From: Paracoccaceae bacterium
Lineage (GTDB): Bacteria; Pseudomonadota; Alphaproteobacteria; Rhodobacterales; Rhodobacteraceae
Assembly (NCBI GenBank): GCA_017510335.1
Contig: JAFWNM010000013.1
Span: 124,001-188,000 of the forward strand
Direction: 5' to 3'
DNA: 64,000 nt
The notes under the pieces were generated by a model, which had not been told where the DNA came from, did not search any database, and saw only the letters and a list, made by a program, of their open reading frames with translations. The position numbers and the translations under genes were made by a program. Below are positions 8,786-18,218 of the stretch, one piece after another; position 1 is the stretch's first letter; each line of letters starts with the position of its first letter.

Positions 8786-9058
8786 ATTGGATTTTCGGCT
8801 GCGTCGGGGCTGAAAGGGACGCCCAAAGGCGCGGAATCCAGGCCGAAGGCCGCCGCGCCATCGGCGGGCCGTCCCGCGGCCTGCCGATTACCCTGATGGC
8901 ACGCCAAGCCTTTGAATGCAGGAGTATGCCGCCTGCATAAAGTGCGCGTCTCAAGTGTCGGATCGGCAGACCCCGGCCCACCGATAGCGCGGGCTTTATC
9001 CAAGCACGAATAACCCCTTCAGGCCAGAATTGCATATCTTCCGCTGTCAATATGCACC
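8786..9058. other. Intergenic stretch without a gene
   Basis: No reading frame with a plausible ribosome site was found on either strand. The first half is rich in GC palindromes (for example GGCCGAAGGCC), and bases 8824-8861 resemble the gap after the P450 gene near 19580-19610, so this may be a worn dispersed repeat. Confidence 0.4.
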
Positions 9059-9084
9059 GTGGCCCCGAAACCCATCGGGGCCAC
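9059..9084. terminator. Bidirectional terminator between trpE and gcvP
   Basis: Perfect 10-base stem GTGGCCCCGA with a 6-base loop, placed between the ends of two convergent genes and 23 bases past the gcvP stop. No long T run on either strand. Confidence 0.65.
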
Positions 9085-9106
9085 TGGATCACACTGTCAG
9101 CAAGCC

Positions 9107-11948
9107 CTATTCTGCCGCGTCAAGATAGCTTTCAACAGGCGGACAGGTGCATACAAGATTGCGGTCCCCGAACACATTGTCCACGCGTCCCACAGGCGGC
9201 CAGTATTTGTCCCCCCGGAAGCTTGCGGGCGGAAAACAGCCTGTTTCGCGCGAATAGGGGCGGTCCCATTCTGCCACCAAATCCTCGACCGTATGAGGGG
9301 CATGTTTCAGCGGGTTGTTTTGCGCATCCATCCTGCCTTCTTCGACCGCGCGAATTTCGTCGCGGATGGCCAGAAGCGCCGTGATAAATCGGTCAATCTC
9401 GGCCTTCGTTTCGGACTCGGTGGGTTCGACCATCAGCGTGCCCGAAACAGGCCAGCTCATCGTGGGGGGCATGGAAGCCATTGTCAATCAACCGCTTGGC
9501 AATATCATCCACGGTGATACCCGCCTTGGCGAAAGGGCGTGTGTCAATGATGCATTCATGCGCCACGCGCCCCTTGTTGCCCATGAACAGGACATCATAG
9601 GCCCCGCGCAACCGTGCCGCGATATAATTGGCGTTCAAAATGGCCACGCGCGTGGCCTGAGTCAAGCCCGCGCCCCCCATCATCAGGCAATAAGCCCATG
9701 AAATCAGCAAGATGGACGCCGACCCATACGGCGCCGCAGACACCGGCCCTTCAGCGCCGCCTGTTTCGGGATGCCCCGGCAGGAAGGGCGCCAGATGGGC
9801 CTTTACCCCGATCGGCCCCATGCCCGGGCCACCCCCGCCATGGGGAATGGCAAATGTCTTGTGCAGGTTCAAATGGCTGACATCGCCGCCAATCTCGCCG
9901 GGTTTGACCAGCCCCACCATGGCGTTCAGGTTCGCACCGTCAATATAGACCTGCCCGCCATGCTCATGGGTTATGGCGCAGACCTCGCGCACAGTTTGTT
10001 CAAACACCCCGTGCGTGCTGGGATAGGTGATCATGCAGGCCGCCAGCCTGTCGCCGGCTTTCGTAGCCTTTTCGCGGAAATCATCGATATCCACATCGCC
10101 ATTCGCGCTGGATTTGACGACAACCACCTTCATGCCGCACATTTGTGCGCTGGCGGGGTTGGTGCCATGCGCAGACACGGGAATCAGGCAAATATCGCGG
10201 TGCCCCTGCCCGCGCGCCCGGTGATAGGCCTGAATCGTCAAAAGCCCCGCATATTCGCCCTGCGCGCCGGAATTGGGTTGCATCGACATGGCGTCATAGC
10301 CCGTGATTTCGCAAAGCTTCGCCTTCAGGTCCGAAATCGCCTGCGCATAGCCCTGCGCCTGATCGGGCGGGCAAAACGGGTGCAGGCTGGAAAATTCCGG
10401 CCAGCTTAGCGGAATCATTTCAGCCGCCGCGTTCAGCTTCATCGTGCAAGACCCAAGCGGAATCATCGCGCGGTCCAGCGCAAGGTCACGGTCGGACAGG
10501 CGGCGCATGTAGCGCATCATTTCCGTTTCGGCGCGGTTCATATGGAATATGGGGTGGGTCAGGTAATCGCTGTCGCGCAAGAAGCTTTCGTCAAACCCCA
10601 GTTCCGCACGATGCGGCGGCACGCCTTCAATGCCAAACACCCGCAAGACGGAAATCAAAACCTGTTCATCGGTGGTTTCATCCAGCGAAATGCCCACATG
10701 CGTGGTGCCGATCTTGCGCAGGTTCAGCCCTTCCTGACGTGCGGCGGCCAATATACCCGCCTGCCCCACACCGACATCAACTGTGATGGTGTCAAAGAAA
10801 TCCTTGACCACCACACGCGCACCGGCCGCGCGCAGCGCATGATACAGGCGCTGGGTGCGGAAATGCACCCGTTCGGCAATGGCGCGCAGGCCCTTGGGGC
10901 CATGGAACACCGCATACATGGACGCCATGACCGCCAGAAGCGCTTGCGCAGTGCAAACATTGCTTGTCGCTTTTTCACGCCGGATATGCTGTTCGCGGGT
11001 TTGCAGTGACAGGCGGTAGGCGCGATTGCCACGCGCATCGATGCTGACGCCGACAATACGCCCCGGCATGGCGCGCTTATAGTCGTCACGGCAGGACATG
11101 AACGCGGCATGCGGCCCGCCATAGCCCATGGGCACCCCGAAACGCTGCGCGGACCCCACGGCAATATCGGCCCCAAGGCTGCCAGGTTCGCGGATCATGG
11201 TCAACGCCAGCAGGTCGGTCGCCATGATGGCCAGCGCGTTTGCCCCGTGCAGGGCGTCAATCTGCGGTGTGAAATCGCGCAGGTCGCCATAGGTGCCGGG
11301 ATACTGGAATATCGCGCCGAATACCTGATCTGCCTGCAGGCTATCCGGTGCCCCCACAATGATTTCAATGCCCAACGGGGCCGCGCGGGTTTGCATGACC
11401 GCAATATTTTGCGGATGGCAGTTTTCATCCACGAAGAACGCCATCGCCTTGGACCTGGCCACGCGCTGCGCCATGACCATCGCTTCTGCGCAGGCCGTGG
11501 ATTCATCCAGAAGCGACGCATTGGCCACAGGCAGGCCCGTCAGGTCCGCAACCATGGTCTGGAAATTCAGCAGCGCTTCCAACCGCCCTTGGGCAATTTC
11601 CGGCTGATAGGGGGTGTATGCTGTATACCAGGCGGGGTTTTCAAAGATGTTGCGCAATATCGCGGGCGGGGTCACTGTGCCGTAATACCCCTGCCCGATC
11701 AGGCTGGTCATGATGCGGTTCTTTTCCCCCACGGCCCGCAATTTTGACAGCAATTCACCTTCGGACAGGGGCGCCCATGTCAGCGCGTCAGGCTGGCGCA
11801 GATCGGCGGGAATGGTCTGGTCAATCAACTGGTCCAGACTGTCACACCCAAGCGCGTCAAGCATTTGCGCCATTTCTTCGGGCGTTGGCCCGATATGGCG
11901 GCGATTGGCAAAATCATAGGGGTTATAATCCGTGGGGGTATAAGTCAT
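9107..11948 (-). CDS. gcvP: Glycine dehydrogenase (P protein), frameshifted near 3' end
   Basis: P protein of the glycine cleavage system: pyridoxal-phosphate enzyme that decarboxylates glycine and passes the aminomethyl group to lipoylated GcvH. The PLP lysine is Lys697 in HLNLHKTF, followed by the glycine-rich loop GGGGPG. The first frame ends after 851 residues, about 100 short of the family. The missing end ([19 protein letters not shown] through ESYLDAAE) continues in another frame. The switch is at a run of six G on the plus strand (9464-9469); removing one base restores about 946 residues, the normal length. Either the base is a sequencing error or the gene is truncated in this strain. 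Last gene of gcvTHP. Confidence 0.9.
9464..9469 (-). other. gcvP: Homopolymer frameshift site in gcvP
   Basis: Six consecutive C on the coding strand where five would keep frame. Upstream frame reads GFHAP and then leaves the conserved sequence; the other frame resumes exactly at TMSWPVSGT. Confidence 0.85.
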
Positions 11949-11969
11949 GCGTTTCTCCGCTTCCGGGGA

Positions 11970-12329
11970 TCAGCCCAGAAATTCCTTGTATTCGTCCTCG
12001 GACATAAAATCGTCCAGAACACCCAGATCATCGAGCTTCATCTTGAAGAACCACGCATCCCCCTGCGGGTCTTCGTTCACCAGCGCGGGCGTGTCGACAA
12101 GGGCCTCGTTGACCTCGACAATCTCGCCATCGACGGGGGCCAGAATGTCACTTGCGGCCTTGACCGATTCGATGACGCAGACTTCGTCACCTTTGGCCAC
12201 CATGGCTTCAATTTCAGGCAGTTCCACGAACACCACATCGCCAAGCTGTTCCGCGGCGTGTTCGGTGATTCCCACGACCACGACATCGCCCTCGACGCGC
12301 AGCCATTCATGTTCTTCGGTAAAACGCAT
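11970..12329 (-). CDS. gcvH: Glycine cleavage system H protein
   Basis: A 119-residue lipoyl carrier that shuttles the aminomethyl intermediate between GcvP and GcvT. The lipoylated residue is Lys57 in ESVKAASD. The fold signature [13 protein letters not shown] precedes it and the typical tail EDEYKEFLG ends the protein. A GAGGGA ribosome site five bases before this ATG decides the start; an alternative ATG four codons earlier overlaps the gcvT stop. It lies 8 bases after gcvT and 21 bases before gcvP in one operon. Confidence 0.96.
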   Translation of the reverse strand: MRFTEEHEWLRVEGDVVVVGITEHAAEQLGDVVFVELPEIEAMVAKGDEVCVIESVKAASDILAPVDGEIVEVNEALVDTPALVNEDPQGDAWFFKMKLDDLGVLDDFMSEDEYKEFLG

Positions 12330-12337
12330 AGAATCCC

Positions 12338-13462
12338 TCATTTGCAGTAGGTTGATGGGCGAAAGGGTAAGGCCGCCACGCGCACAGGCAAACGCTTGCC
12401 GCGCAGTTCGGCCCAAAGTTCCGTTTCCGCGCCTGCATATTCAGCAGGCACATATCCCATGGCAACAGGTCTTTCGACAGAAGGGCCAAACCCGCCCGAC
12501 GTGATGGTGCCGATTTGCGCGGCGCTGTCCTGCGTGGCAAAAAGCGGGGTTCCGGCACGCATGGGCGCACGTCCTTGCGGGCGCAGCCCCACACGCTGGC
12601 GCGCTGCCCCCTGCGCCAATTGCGGCAAGATCACATCTGCGCCCGCAAAACCGCCCGCGCGCGCCCCGCCATTGCGCCGCGCCTTCTGGATGGCCCAACT
12701 CAGCGCTGCTTCCACAGGGGTGGTGGTGGTGTCGATGTCATTGCCATACAGGCACAGCCCCGCTTCCAGCCGCAGACTGTCGCGCGCGCCAAGTCCAATG
12801 GGCGCGACATCCGCATGGGCCAGCAGCACGCGGGCAAATTCTTCGGCCTGTGCTTCGGGCACAGAAATTTCGAACCCATCCTCGCCGGTATAGCCTGACC
12901 GCGACACCCACAGGGGCACGCCGTTCCAGTCGTGATTGGCGACATCCATGAAGCGCATCTTGGCAATATCGGGCAAAAGCGCTGCCAATACCGCTTCAGC
13001 GCGCGGCCCTTGCAAGGCCAAAAGCGCGCGGTCCGTCACCTCGGCCACGTCCAGTTCAGGAAGATTTGCGCGCAGATGCGCCAGATCTGCTGCCTTGCAC
13101 GCGGCATTCACCACAGCCAGCAGATGATCGCCGCGATTGGCCACCATCAGATCATCCAGAATACCGCCCGCGTCATTGGTAAACATCGCGTAGCGCTGCC
13201 GCCCTTCCGGCAGCTCCGCCAGCGCCACAGGCACCAGCCGTTCCAGCGCCAGCGCGGCCCCCGGCCCGCGCAAGATAACCTGCCCCATATGGCTGACATC
13301 GAACAACCCCGCCTTGGCCCTGCAATGCAGATGTTCGCCCATCACCCCCAGCGGGTATTGAACGGGCATGTCATAGCCCGCGAAGGGCATCATTTTTGCC
13401 CCCAGTTCCAGATGTAGCGCATGAAGCGGGGTGCGCCGCAGGTCGGTTTGCGTATCGGACAT
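12338..13462 (-). CDS. gcvT: Aminomethyltransferase (T protein)
   Basis: A 374-residue folate-dependent T protein that releases ammonia and forms 5,10-methylenetetrahydrofolate. Signatures include [12 protein letters not shown] near the N-terminus, the [10 protein letters not shown] catalytic region, [15 protein letters not shown] and [15 protein letters not shown]. An AAGGGG ribosome site precedes this ATG. First gene of gcvT-gcvH-gcvP; the leader holds a tandem glycine riboswitch, so expression should rise when glycine is abundant. Confidence 0.95.
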   Translation of the reverse strand: MSDTQTDLRRTPLHALHLELGAKMMPFAGYDMPVQYPLGVMGEHLHCRAKAGLFDVSHMGQVILRGPGAALALERLVPVALAELPEGRQRYAMFTNDAGGILDDLMVANRGDHLLAVVNAACKAADLAHLRANLPELDVAEVTDRALLALQGPRAEAVLAALLPDIAKMRFMDVANHDWNGVPLWVSRSGYTGEDGFEISVPEAQAEEFARVLLAHADVAPIGLGARDSLRLEAGLCLYGNDIDTTTTPVEAALSWAIQKARRNGGARAGGFAGADVILPQLAQGAARQRVGLRPQGRAPMRAGTPLFATQDSAAQIGTITSGGFGPSVERPVAMGYVPAEYAGAETELWAELRGKRLPVRVAALPFRPSTYCK

Positions 13463-13521
13463 ACTGCCCCTTCCGGTTGGGCCTGATGGCCCGGGTCCAT
13501 GTTGCGGCGGTTGGCCGCGTT

Positions 13522-13690
13522 CCATGCCCCCTCTGTCCTGTGCGCCTGAGATCGCTATCCCTTCGGCGGGCGGCCAAAGCTGGCGCGCCTCTCTCCAGAG
13601 TCCGTGTGCAGACCGGTCCTTTTGCCTGAGAGTTTACCGGGGCGGTTGCTCCTTCGGCCCTAGTTGTGAAACCAGCGTCTCCCGTATCTG
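13522..13690 (-). promoter_or_regulatory. Tandem glycine riboswitch
   Basis: In the leader of gcvT on the minus strand two copies of the glycine aptamer core can be read. The first has CCGAAGGAGCAA, then AAACTCTCAGGCAAAAGGAC; the second has a CTCTGGAGAGAGGC stem, GCCGAAGGGATAG, ATCTCAGGC and AGGACAGAGGGGG. These are the conserved core elements of the known two-aptamer class. It sits about 60 bases before the gcvT start; the short gap likely holds the expression platform. Confidence 0.93.
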
Positions 13691-13698
13691 CGCCCTTT

Positions 13699-13727
13699 TG
13701 TTAGCGGAAAGCCCGCGCATTTGGCAA
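13699..13727 (-). promoter_or_regulatory. Candidate promoter of the glycine riboswitch-gcvTHP transcript
   Basis: On the minus strand TTGCCA, 17 bases, then CTAACA, just upstream of the first aptamer. The -35 box is good and the -10 box is weak. Confidence 0.35.
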
Positions 13728-13777
13728 GCGAAAATGCCACGCTTGCACCTTTGCGGCAAACTGGTCAGATATACGGC

Positions 13778-14344
13778 ATGAGCGATCCATATTTCTTTGG
13801 CTACGGGTCTTTGGTGAACCGCCAGACCCATGATTACACTGATGCGCACCGCGCCGCGATTCGCGGTTGGCGGCGGGAATGGCGGTATTCGCACCGTCTG
13901 GACAAGACGTTTCTAAGCGTGGTCCGCGATCCCGAAACGCGGATCGACGGATTGATTGCGCGCGTGCCGCGCGCCGATTGGGCAGCGCTTGACCTGCGCG
14001 AAACGGGCTATGGCCGCCACATTGTGCCGCCAGACAGTCTGCACCACGATTCGCCCTTGCCGGTCACTGCGCAAATCTATGCAGTGTCGCTGGACGAGTC
14101 AGGCTTGCCGGATGTGTCGCATCACATTCATCTTAGCTATCTTGATGTTGTCGTGGCCGGGTTTCTGGCGGAATTCGGCACTGATGGCGTGACACGGTTT
14201 TTTGCAACGACGACCGGCTGGGGGGCCGTGCTGGATGACCGCGCAACCCCGCTTTACCCCCGCGCGCGCCCGACCACCACAGCATTGCGCGAAATGGTTG
14301 ATGACAGCCTTTCGCAATTGGGCGTCAGGCGGGACACTGCGTAG
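13778..14344 (+). CDS. Gamma-glutamylcyclotransferase family protein
   Basis: A 188-residue protein opening with YFFGYGSLVNR, the substrate-loop motif of gamma-glutamylcyclotransferase-fold proteins (GGCT/AIG2-like). The glycine-rich loop is followed by a basic segment and the family's beta barrel. Substrate is unknown; it is separate in sequence from the ChaC-like protein near 2 kb. It is transcribed away from gcvT across the riboswitch region. A hairpin follows about 90 bases downstream. Confidence 0.78.
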   Translation: MSDPYFFGYGSLVNRQTHDYTDAHRAAIRGWRREWRYSHRLDKTFLSVVRDPETRIDGLIARVPRADWAALDLRETGYGRHIVPPDSLHHDSPLPVTAQIYAVSLDESGLPDVSHHIHLSYLDVVVAGFLAEFGTDGVTRFFATTTGWGAVLDDRATPLYPRARPTTTALREMVDDSLSQLGVRRDTA

Positions 14345-14435
14345 CAGCTCAAGAAGAACGGCTTGCAAGGCGTTGAAATAAAACCTGTATGTATATGTTA
14401 ATGGAATAGGCGGCCTGCGACCTTTGCTTCGCACT

Positions 14436-14457
14436 GGGGCATTTCCGCGAATGCCCC
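14436..14457 (+). terminator. Candidate terminator after the GGCT-like gene
   Basis: Perfect 8-base stem GGGGCATT with a TCCGCG loop, followed by CTTCG. The surrounding gap of about 260 bases also carries two tandem copies of TTAACAAGGCGC and no convincing gene. Confidence 0.5.
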
Positions 14458-14602
14458 CTTCGGGCCAGCTTCACCTTAACAAGGCGCCGTTTAACAAGGC
14501 GCTGTGCGACGCAATCGCCCCGCAATTGTGTCTTGCGCAAAAACACGCAACGACAAAGAGGGGTGAGAGCGTCGCGTGAGTGCCAATGAACGCGGGCACA
14601 CT

Positions 14603-15094
14603 CTAGAATTCCTCGTCTTCCGAAACACCCCAGATGTGGCGCTTCTCCACCCATCCGCGTGCGGTTCCGATTTCCAGCCTGCACCAGTCAATCTGGCAGG
14701 CGCGGACTTGTGCAATCACACCGCGTTCCAGCAGGGCAGCAACGCTGGATGCACCGTCAGGGGCGTTGTGCATCTGCACCATGTCCCCCTGAACAAGCAC
14801 CGATCGCACACCCGACAACAGCGCGTAATGCATCCAGCCTCCCTGCCCCTCTGCATCCTCAACGCGGCGCCAGTGTTCGTATTCGGCTGTCACGCGCAAC
14901 GGCAGGTCGCGGCGTGTGAACACCCAGTCCACGCGGTGGGACGTATCCGGCCCGCGCCGCGCATTGCCTTCGCTGGCCTTCATCGACACATAGCGGGGCA
15001 AAGGCAGGTTTGTGACCGGCCCACGGTCCAAAGCCTGCGCAAGCACAGGGAAAGCGGCCAGAAGCGCCGCCAGAACAAGGGTCGTTTTCATCAT
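14603..15094 (-). CDS. Secreted SH3-like domain protein
   Basis: A 163-residue protein with a signal peptide (MMKTTLVLAALLAAFPVLAQA). The mature part has two bacterial SH3-like modules: VSMKASEGNARRGPDTSHRVDWVF and a second ending WCRLEIGTARGWVEKRHIWG. Such proteins bind peptidoglycan or protein partners in the periplasm. It is divergent from the neighbouring hydroxyacid dehydrogenase gene, an arrangement common in Rhodobacterales. Either of two adjacent Met codons can be the start. Confidence 0.8.
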   Translation of the reverse strand: MMKTTLVLAALLAAFPVLAQALDRGPVTNLPLPRYVSMKASEGNARRGPDTSHRVDWVFTRRDLPLRVTAEYEHWRRVEDAEGQGGWMHYALLSGVRSVLVQGDMVQMHNAPDGASSVAALLERGVIAQVRACQIDWCRLEIGTARGWVEKRHIWGVSEDEEF

Positions 15095-15257
15095 TTTGCC
15101 TGTCTGCCCCGGTTTTTCCGTGATCGGTGACTGCGTGTCTTGTGACGGCTCTTTCAGCCTTTTCGCGGGAACGGGGTGCAATGGGTGCTTGCAGCCTGTT
15201 CCAGTTCATTGCACTTTGCCAGAAAGCCCCTGATTTGCAAAGAGGTGAGACGCAACC

Positions 15258-16244
15258 ATGCCCACACAACGCCTGAGTGTTGTCGTAACGCGACGCCTGC
15301 CCGACGTGGTCGAAACGCGCCTGAAAGAATTGTTCGACGTCACGCTGCGCGATGACGACACGCCCATGACCCGCGACGAGCTGGCGCAGGCCATGCGCAG
15401 CGCTGATGTGCTGGTGCCCACCATCACCGACTTGATTGATGCAAGCCTGATGGCGGGCGCGGGCGAACGGCTGAAGCTGATTGCAAATTTCGGCGCGGGC
15501 GTGGACCATATTGATGTGCAATCCGCGCGCCAGCGTGGCATTCTGGTGTCCAACACCCCCGGTGTCCTGACCGAAGACACTGCCGATATGGCGATGGCGC
15601 TGATGCTGGCTGTCACGCGCAAAATTCCGCAGGGCCTGCAGGTCATGCAAACCGGCGGATGGCGGGGGTGGTCGCCCCTGGCCAATCTGGGCACGCGTAT
15701 TGGCGGCAAGCGTCTGGGCATTCTGGGCATGGGCCGCATTGGTCAGGCCGTGGCGCGGCGCGCGCAGGCGTTTGGCATGCAAATTCACTACCACAACCGC
15801 CGCCGCCTGCGCCCCGAGGTTGAGGAAAAACTGGAAGCCACATGGTGGGAAAGTCTGGACCAGATGGTGGCGCGCATGGATGTGATTTCCATCAACTGCC
15901 CGCATACGCCATCCACCTTTCACCTGCTGAATGCGCGCCGCCTGAAATTGCTGAAACCGACGGCGGTGGTCATCAACACGTCACGCGGCGAAGTCATTGA
16001 CGAAAACGCCCTGACACGCGGATTGCGCGCCGGTGAAATTGCAGGCGCCGGGCTGGATGTGTTCGAGCATGGCAATGAGATCAACCCACGGCTGAGGGAA
16101 TTGCCCAATGTGGTGCTGCTGCCGCATATGGGGTCGGCCACACTGGAAGGGCGCGTTGAGATGGGCGAGAAAGTCATCATCAATATCAAGACCTTCGCTG
16201 ACGGGCACCGCCCACCGGACCAGGTGTTGCCGTCCATGCTGTGA
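15258..16244 (+). CDS. D-2-hydroxyacid dehydrogenase (glyoxylate reductase-like)
   Basis: A 328-residue NAD(P)-dependent dehydrogenase. The dinucleotide loop is GILGMGRIGQAVARRA; the catalytic set is Arg in NTSRGEVID, Glu in the DVFEHGNEIN segment and His in LLPHMGSAT. The family reduces 2-oxoacids such as glyoxylate and hydroxypyruvate to D-hydroxyacids. With glcDEF also in the window, glyoxylate reduction is a reasonable guess. A GAGGTG ribosome site precedes the ATG. A phosphoglycerate dehydrogenase role is less likely because no ACT domain is present. Confidence 0.9.
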   Translation: MPTQRLSVVVTRRLPDVVETRLKELFDVTLRDDDTPMTRDELAQAMRSADVLVPTITDLIDASLMAGAGERLKLIANFGAGVDHIDVQSARQRGILVSNTPGVLTEDTADMAMALMLAVTRKIPQGLQVMQTGGWRGWSPLANLGTRIGGKRLGILGMGRIGQAVARRAQAFGMQIHYHNRRRLRPEVEEKLEATWWESLDQMVARMDVISINCPHTPSTFHLLNARRLKLLKPTAVVINTSRGEVIDENALTRGLRAGEIAGAGLDVFEHGNEINPRLRELPNVVLLPHMGSATLEGRVEMGEKVIINIKTFADGHRPPDQVLPSML

Positions 16245-16318
16245 AGGCGCGCTCAGGCGGGCTTCCATTTGATCGAACACCCCATGGACGCTACCTGATC
16301 GCGCGGGCCTGCGCCGGT

Positions 16319-16810
16319 TTACGCGATCTGTGCCATGGCCTCGTACAGGTCGCGGCGCGCGCCATCTGGTGCAGCGGTCCGCCCGGACCCGTCCAGCCGC
16401 CCGCGATAGTGCAATTCCCCTGCCGCATTCAGGCCAAAAAAATCTGGCGTGCATTGCGCGCCCCATGCGCGTGCCACCGCCTGGGTGTCGTCATGCAGAT
16501 AGGGGAACGGAAAATCATGGCTGCGCGCAAGATCGGCCATCTTGTCGAAACTGTCAGCAGGATAGGCTTGCGCATCATTGGCACAAATCGCGGCCACGCT
16601 CACGCCGATGACCTGCAAATCCCGCGCATCGCGCAAAATGCGGTCCAGCGCAGACAGCACATAGGGGCAATGGTTACAGATGAACATCACCAAAGTGCCC
16701 TTCGGCCCCTTGATCTCCTCAAGCGTGTAAATACGCCCGTCCGTGGCGGGCAGGCTGAACTCCGGCGCTGTCCAGCCAAAATCGCAAACTGGTGGGGAAA
16801 CGGCCATCAT
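16319..16810 (-). CDS. Thioredoxin-fold (AhpC/TSA-type) protein
   Basis: A 163-residue cytoplasmic thioredoxin-like protein. The redox motif is Cys45-Asn-His-Cys48 (MFICNHCPYV), followed by a typical strand-helix layout and the cis-Pro region QCTPDFFGLNAAGEL. It resembles the thioredoxin-family group annotated as AhpC/TSA or ResA-like, without a signal peptide. A GGAGGAT ribosome site precedes the start. It is transcribed alone and away from the next gene; partner unknown. Confidence 0.82.
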   Translation of the reverse strand: MMAVSPPVCDFGWTAPEFSLPATDGRIYTLEEIKGPKGTLVMFICNHCPYVLSALDRILRDARDLQVIGVSVAAICANDAQAYPADSFDKMADLARSHDFPFPYLHDDTQAVARAWGAQCTPDFFGLNAAGELHYRGRLDGSGRTAAPDGARRDLYEAMAQIA

Positions 16811-16976
16811 ATCCTCCTGTTTTGTCGATCAAACCAAGTCTTCGGGCAGGTCCGGCCAGTCTTGCCGGTTCACGTCCGGGATGCAACACACCGCCGCATT
16901 GTTGTGCAGTACAGGGCTTATTTTTACCCGTTTTCGGGACTATCATTGCAGCCAACAGGCAAAGCAGGCGCACCCC

Positions 16977-18218
16977 ATGGCCGAGTCCGACCCACAGCAC
17001 CGCAAAGCATGCAACCGCGTGCGCAGGCGACATGTGTTCTACATCCCGGGGTATGACCCCTTCCCCCCGCGCCGCTACCGCGAACTGTATCGCACCGAAT
17101 CTGCACTTCAGGCCGGCATTTCCGGCTACCGGATAAGCCAGCACCCCAAAGCAGGATCATCCGGTCCCTATGGCTGGCATGTCAGCGCCAGGATTGACGG
17201 GCAGGACACCGAAACCGACATGGTTATTCTGCAATGGTCCGACATCGTGCGCGCATCCATGCAAGCGGGGATCTGGTCCACCTATGCGCTGCTGCTGCGC
17301 ACTGCATGGATTTACTTTTCGGGCGGGGTCATGTTCCGGCTGTTCCGGTTGCGCGCGGGGCCGGGAATTGCGGCCATGTATCCGGTTGTCATGTTGCTGG
17401 GGCAGTTGCTTACAGCGCTGGCAGTTGCGTGGTTGCTGGGGTGGGGTCTGGCGCATGTGCTACCGCAATGGCTGGCCTATGCGCTGGGGCTGGGCGTGGT
17501 TGCGCCCGTCCTGCACGGGTTTCGCAAGATTGATGGCAGGTTTTTCGTGCATTACCTGCTGCTGGATTTCGCGTTCACCGCCAAGCATCGGGGCCGCAAC
17601 CCGCCAGAGCTGGAAGCGCGGCTGGATGAATTTGCCGACCTGATAGCAAACGCCCTGCAAAACCCCGATCTGGACGAGGTGCTGGTTGTGGGCCATTCTT
17701 CGGGCGTGCATCTGGGTGTGTCGGTGCTGGCGCGTGTTATCCGCGCAGGCCATGCCACGCGCACAGTGCCCGTTCTGTCCTTTTTGTCGCTGGGCCATGC
17801 TGTGCCGATGCAATCCTACCTGCCCGACGCACAGGACCTGCGCCATGACTTGCGCTATTTGTCCACCCGCCCAGACCTGTTCTGGCTGGACGTGACGGCC
17901 CCCGGCGATGGGTGCTGTTATGCGCTGTGCGATCCTGTCAGCAGTTCCGGTGCCGCGCCCGCCACAGGCAAACGCTGGCCCTTGGTCATTTCCGCAGCCT
18001 TCACCCAAAGCTTGCGCCCCGAAACCTACCGCAAGTTGCGCCGCCGGTATTTCCGGCTGCATTTCCAATATCTTTGCGCCTTTGATGCGCCAAAGGATTA
18101 TGATTATTTCCAGATCACCGCAGGCCCGATGACATTGGCGGACAGGTTCCGCGACCGCAAACCGTCTGCGTCCGTGTCGCATGACTGCTATTTGCCCGAA
18201 ACTGCGCGCCTGCCATGA
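16977..18218 (+). CDS. Membrane-associated alpha/beta hydrolase, function unknown
   Basis: A 413-residue protein. The N-terminus starts a hydrolase-like strand (RHVFYIPGYDPFPPRRY), the middle has two or three hydrophobic spans (about residues 125-175), and the nucleophile elbow is Gly239-His-Ser-Ser-Gly243 in VVGHSSGVHLG. A serine hydrolase attached to the inner membrane is the simplest reading. Its stop codon overlaps the start of a cytochrome P450 (ATGA), so the two are translated together and may act on the same, probably lipid-like, substrate. No named family was recognised. Confidence 0.7.
   Translation: MAESDPQHRKACNRVRRRHVFYIPGYDPFPPRRYRELYRTESALQAGISGYRISQHPKAGSSGPYGWHVSARIDGQDTETDMVILQWSDIVRASMQAGIWSTYALLLRTAWIYFSGGVMFRLFRLRAGPGIAAMYPVVMLLGQLLTALAVAWLLGWGLAHVLPQWLAYALGLGVVAPVLHGFRKIDGRFFVHYLLLDFAFTAKHRGRNPPELEARLDEFADLIANALQNPDLDEVLVVGHSSGVHLGVSVLARVIRAGHATRTVPVLSFLSLGHAVPMQSYLPDAQDLRHDLRYLSTRPDLFWLDVTAPGDGCCYALCDPVSSSGAAPATGKRWPLVISAAFTQSLRPETYRKLRRRYFRLHFQYLCAFDAPKDYDYFQITAGPMTLADRFRDRKPSASVSHDCYLPETARLP

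Noticed and set aside
14345-14602. Possible gene or RNA in the gap after the GGCT-like gene
   Set aside because: Only a hairpin and two short tandem TTAACAAGGCGC copies; spacing does not fit a CtrA site and no frame has a start signal.
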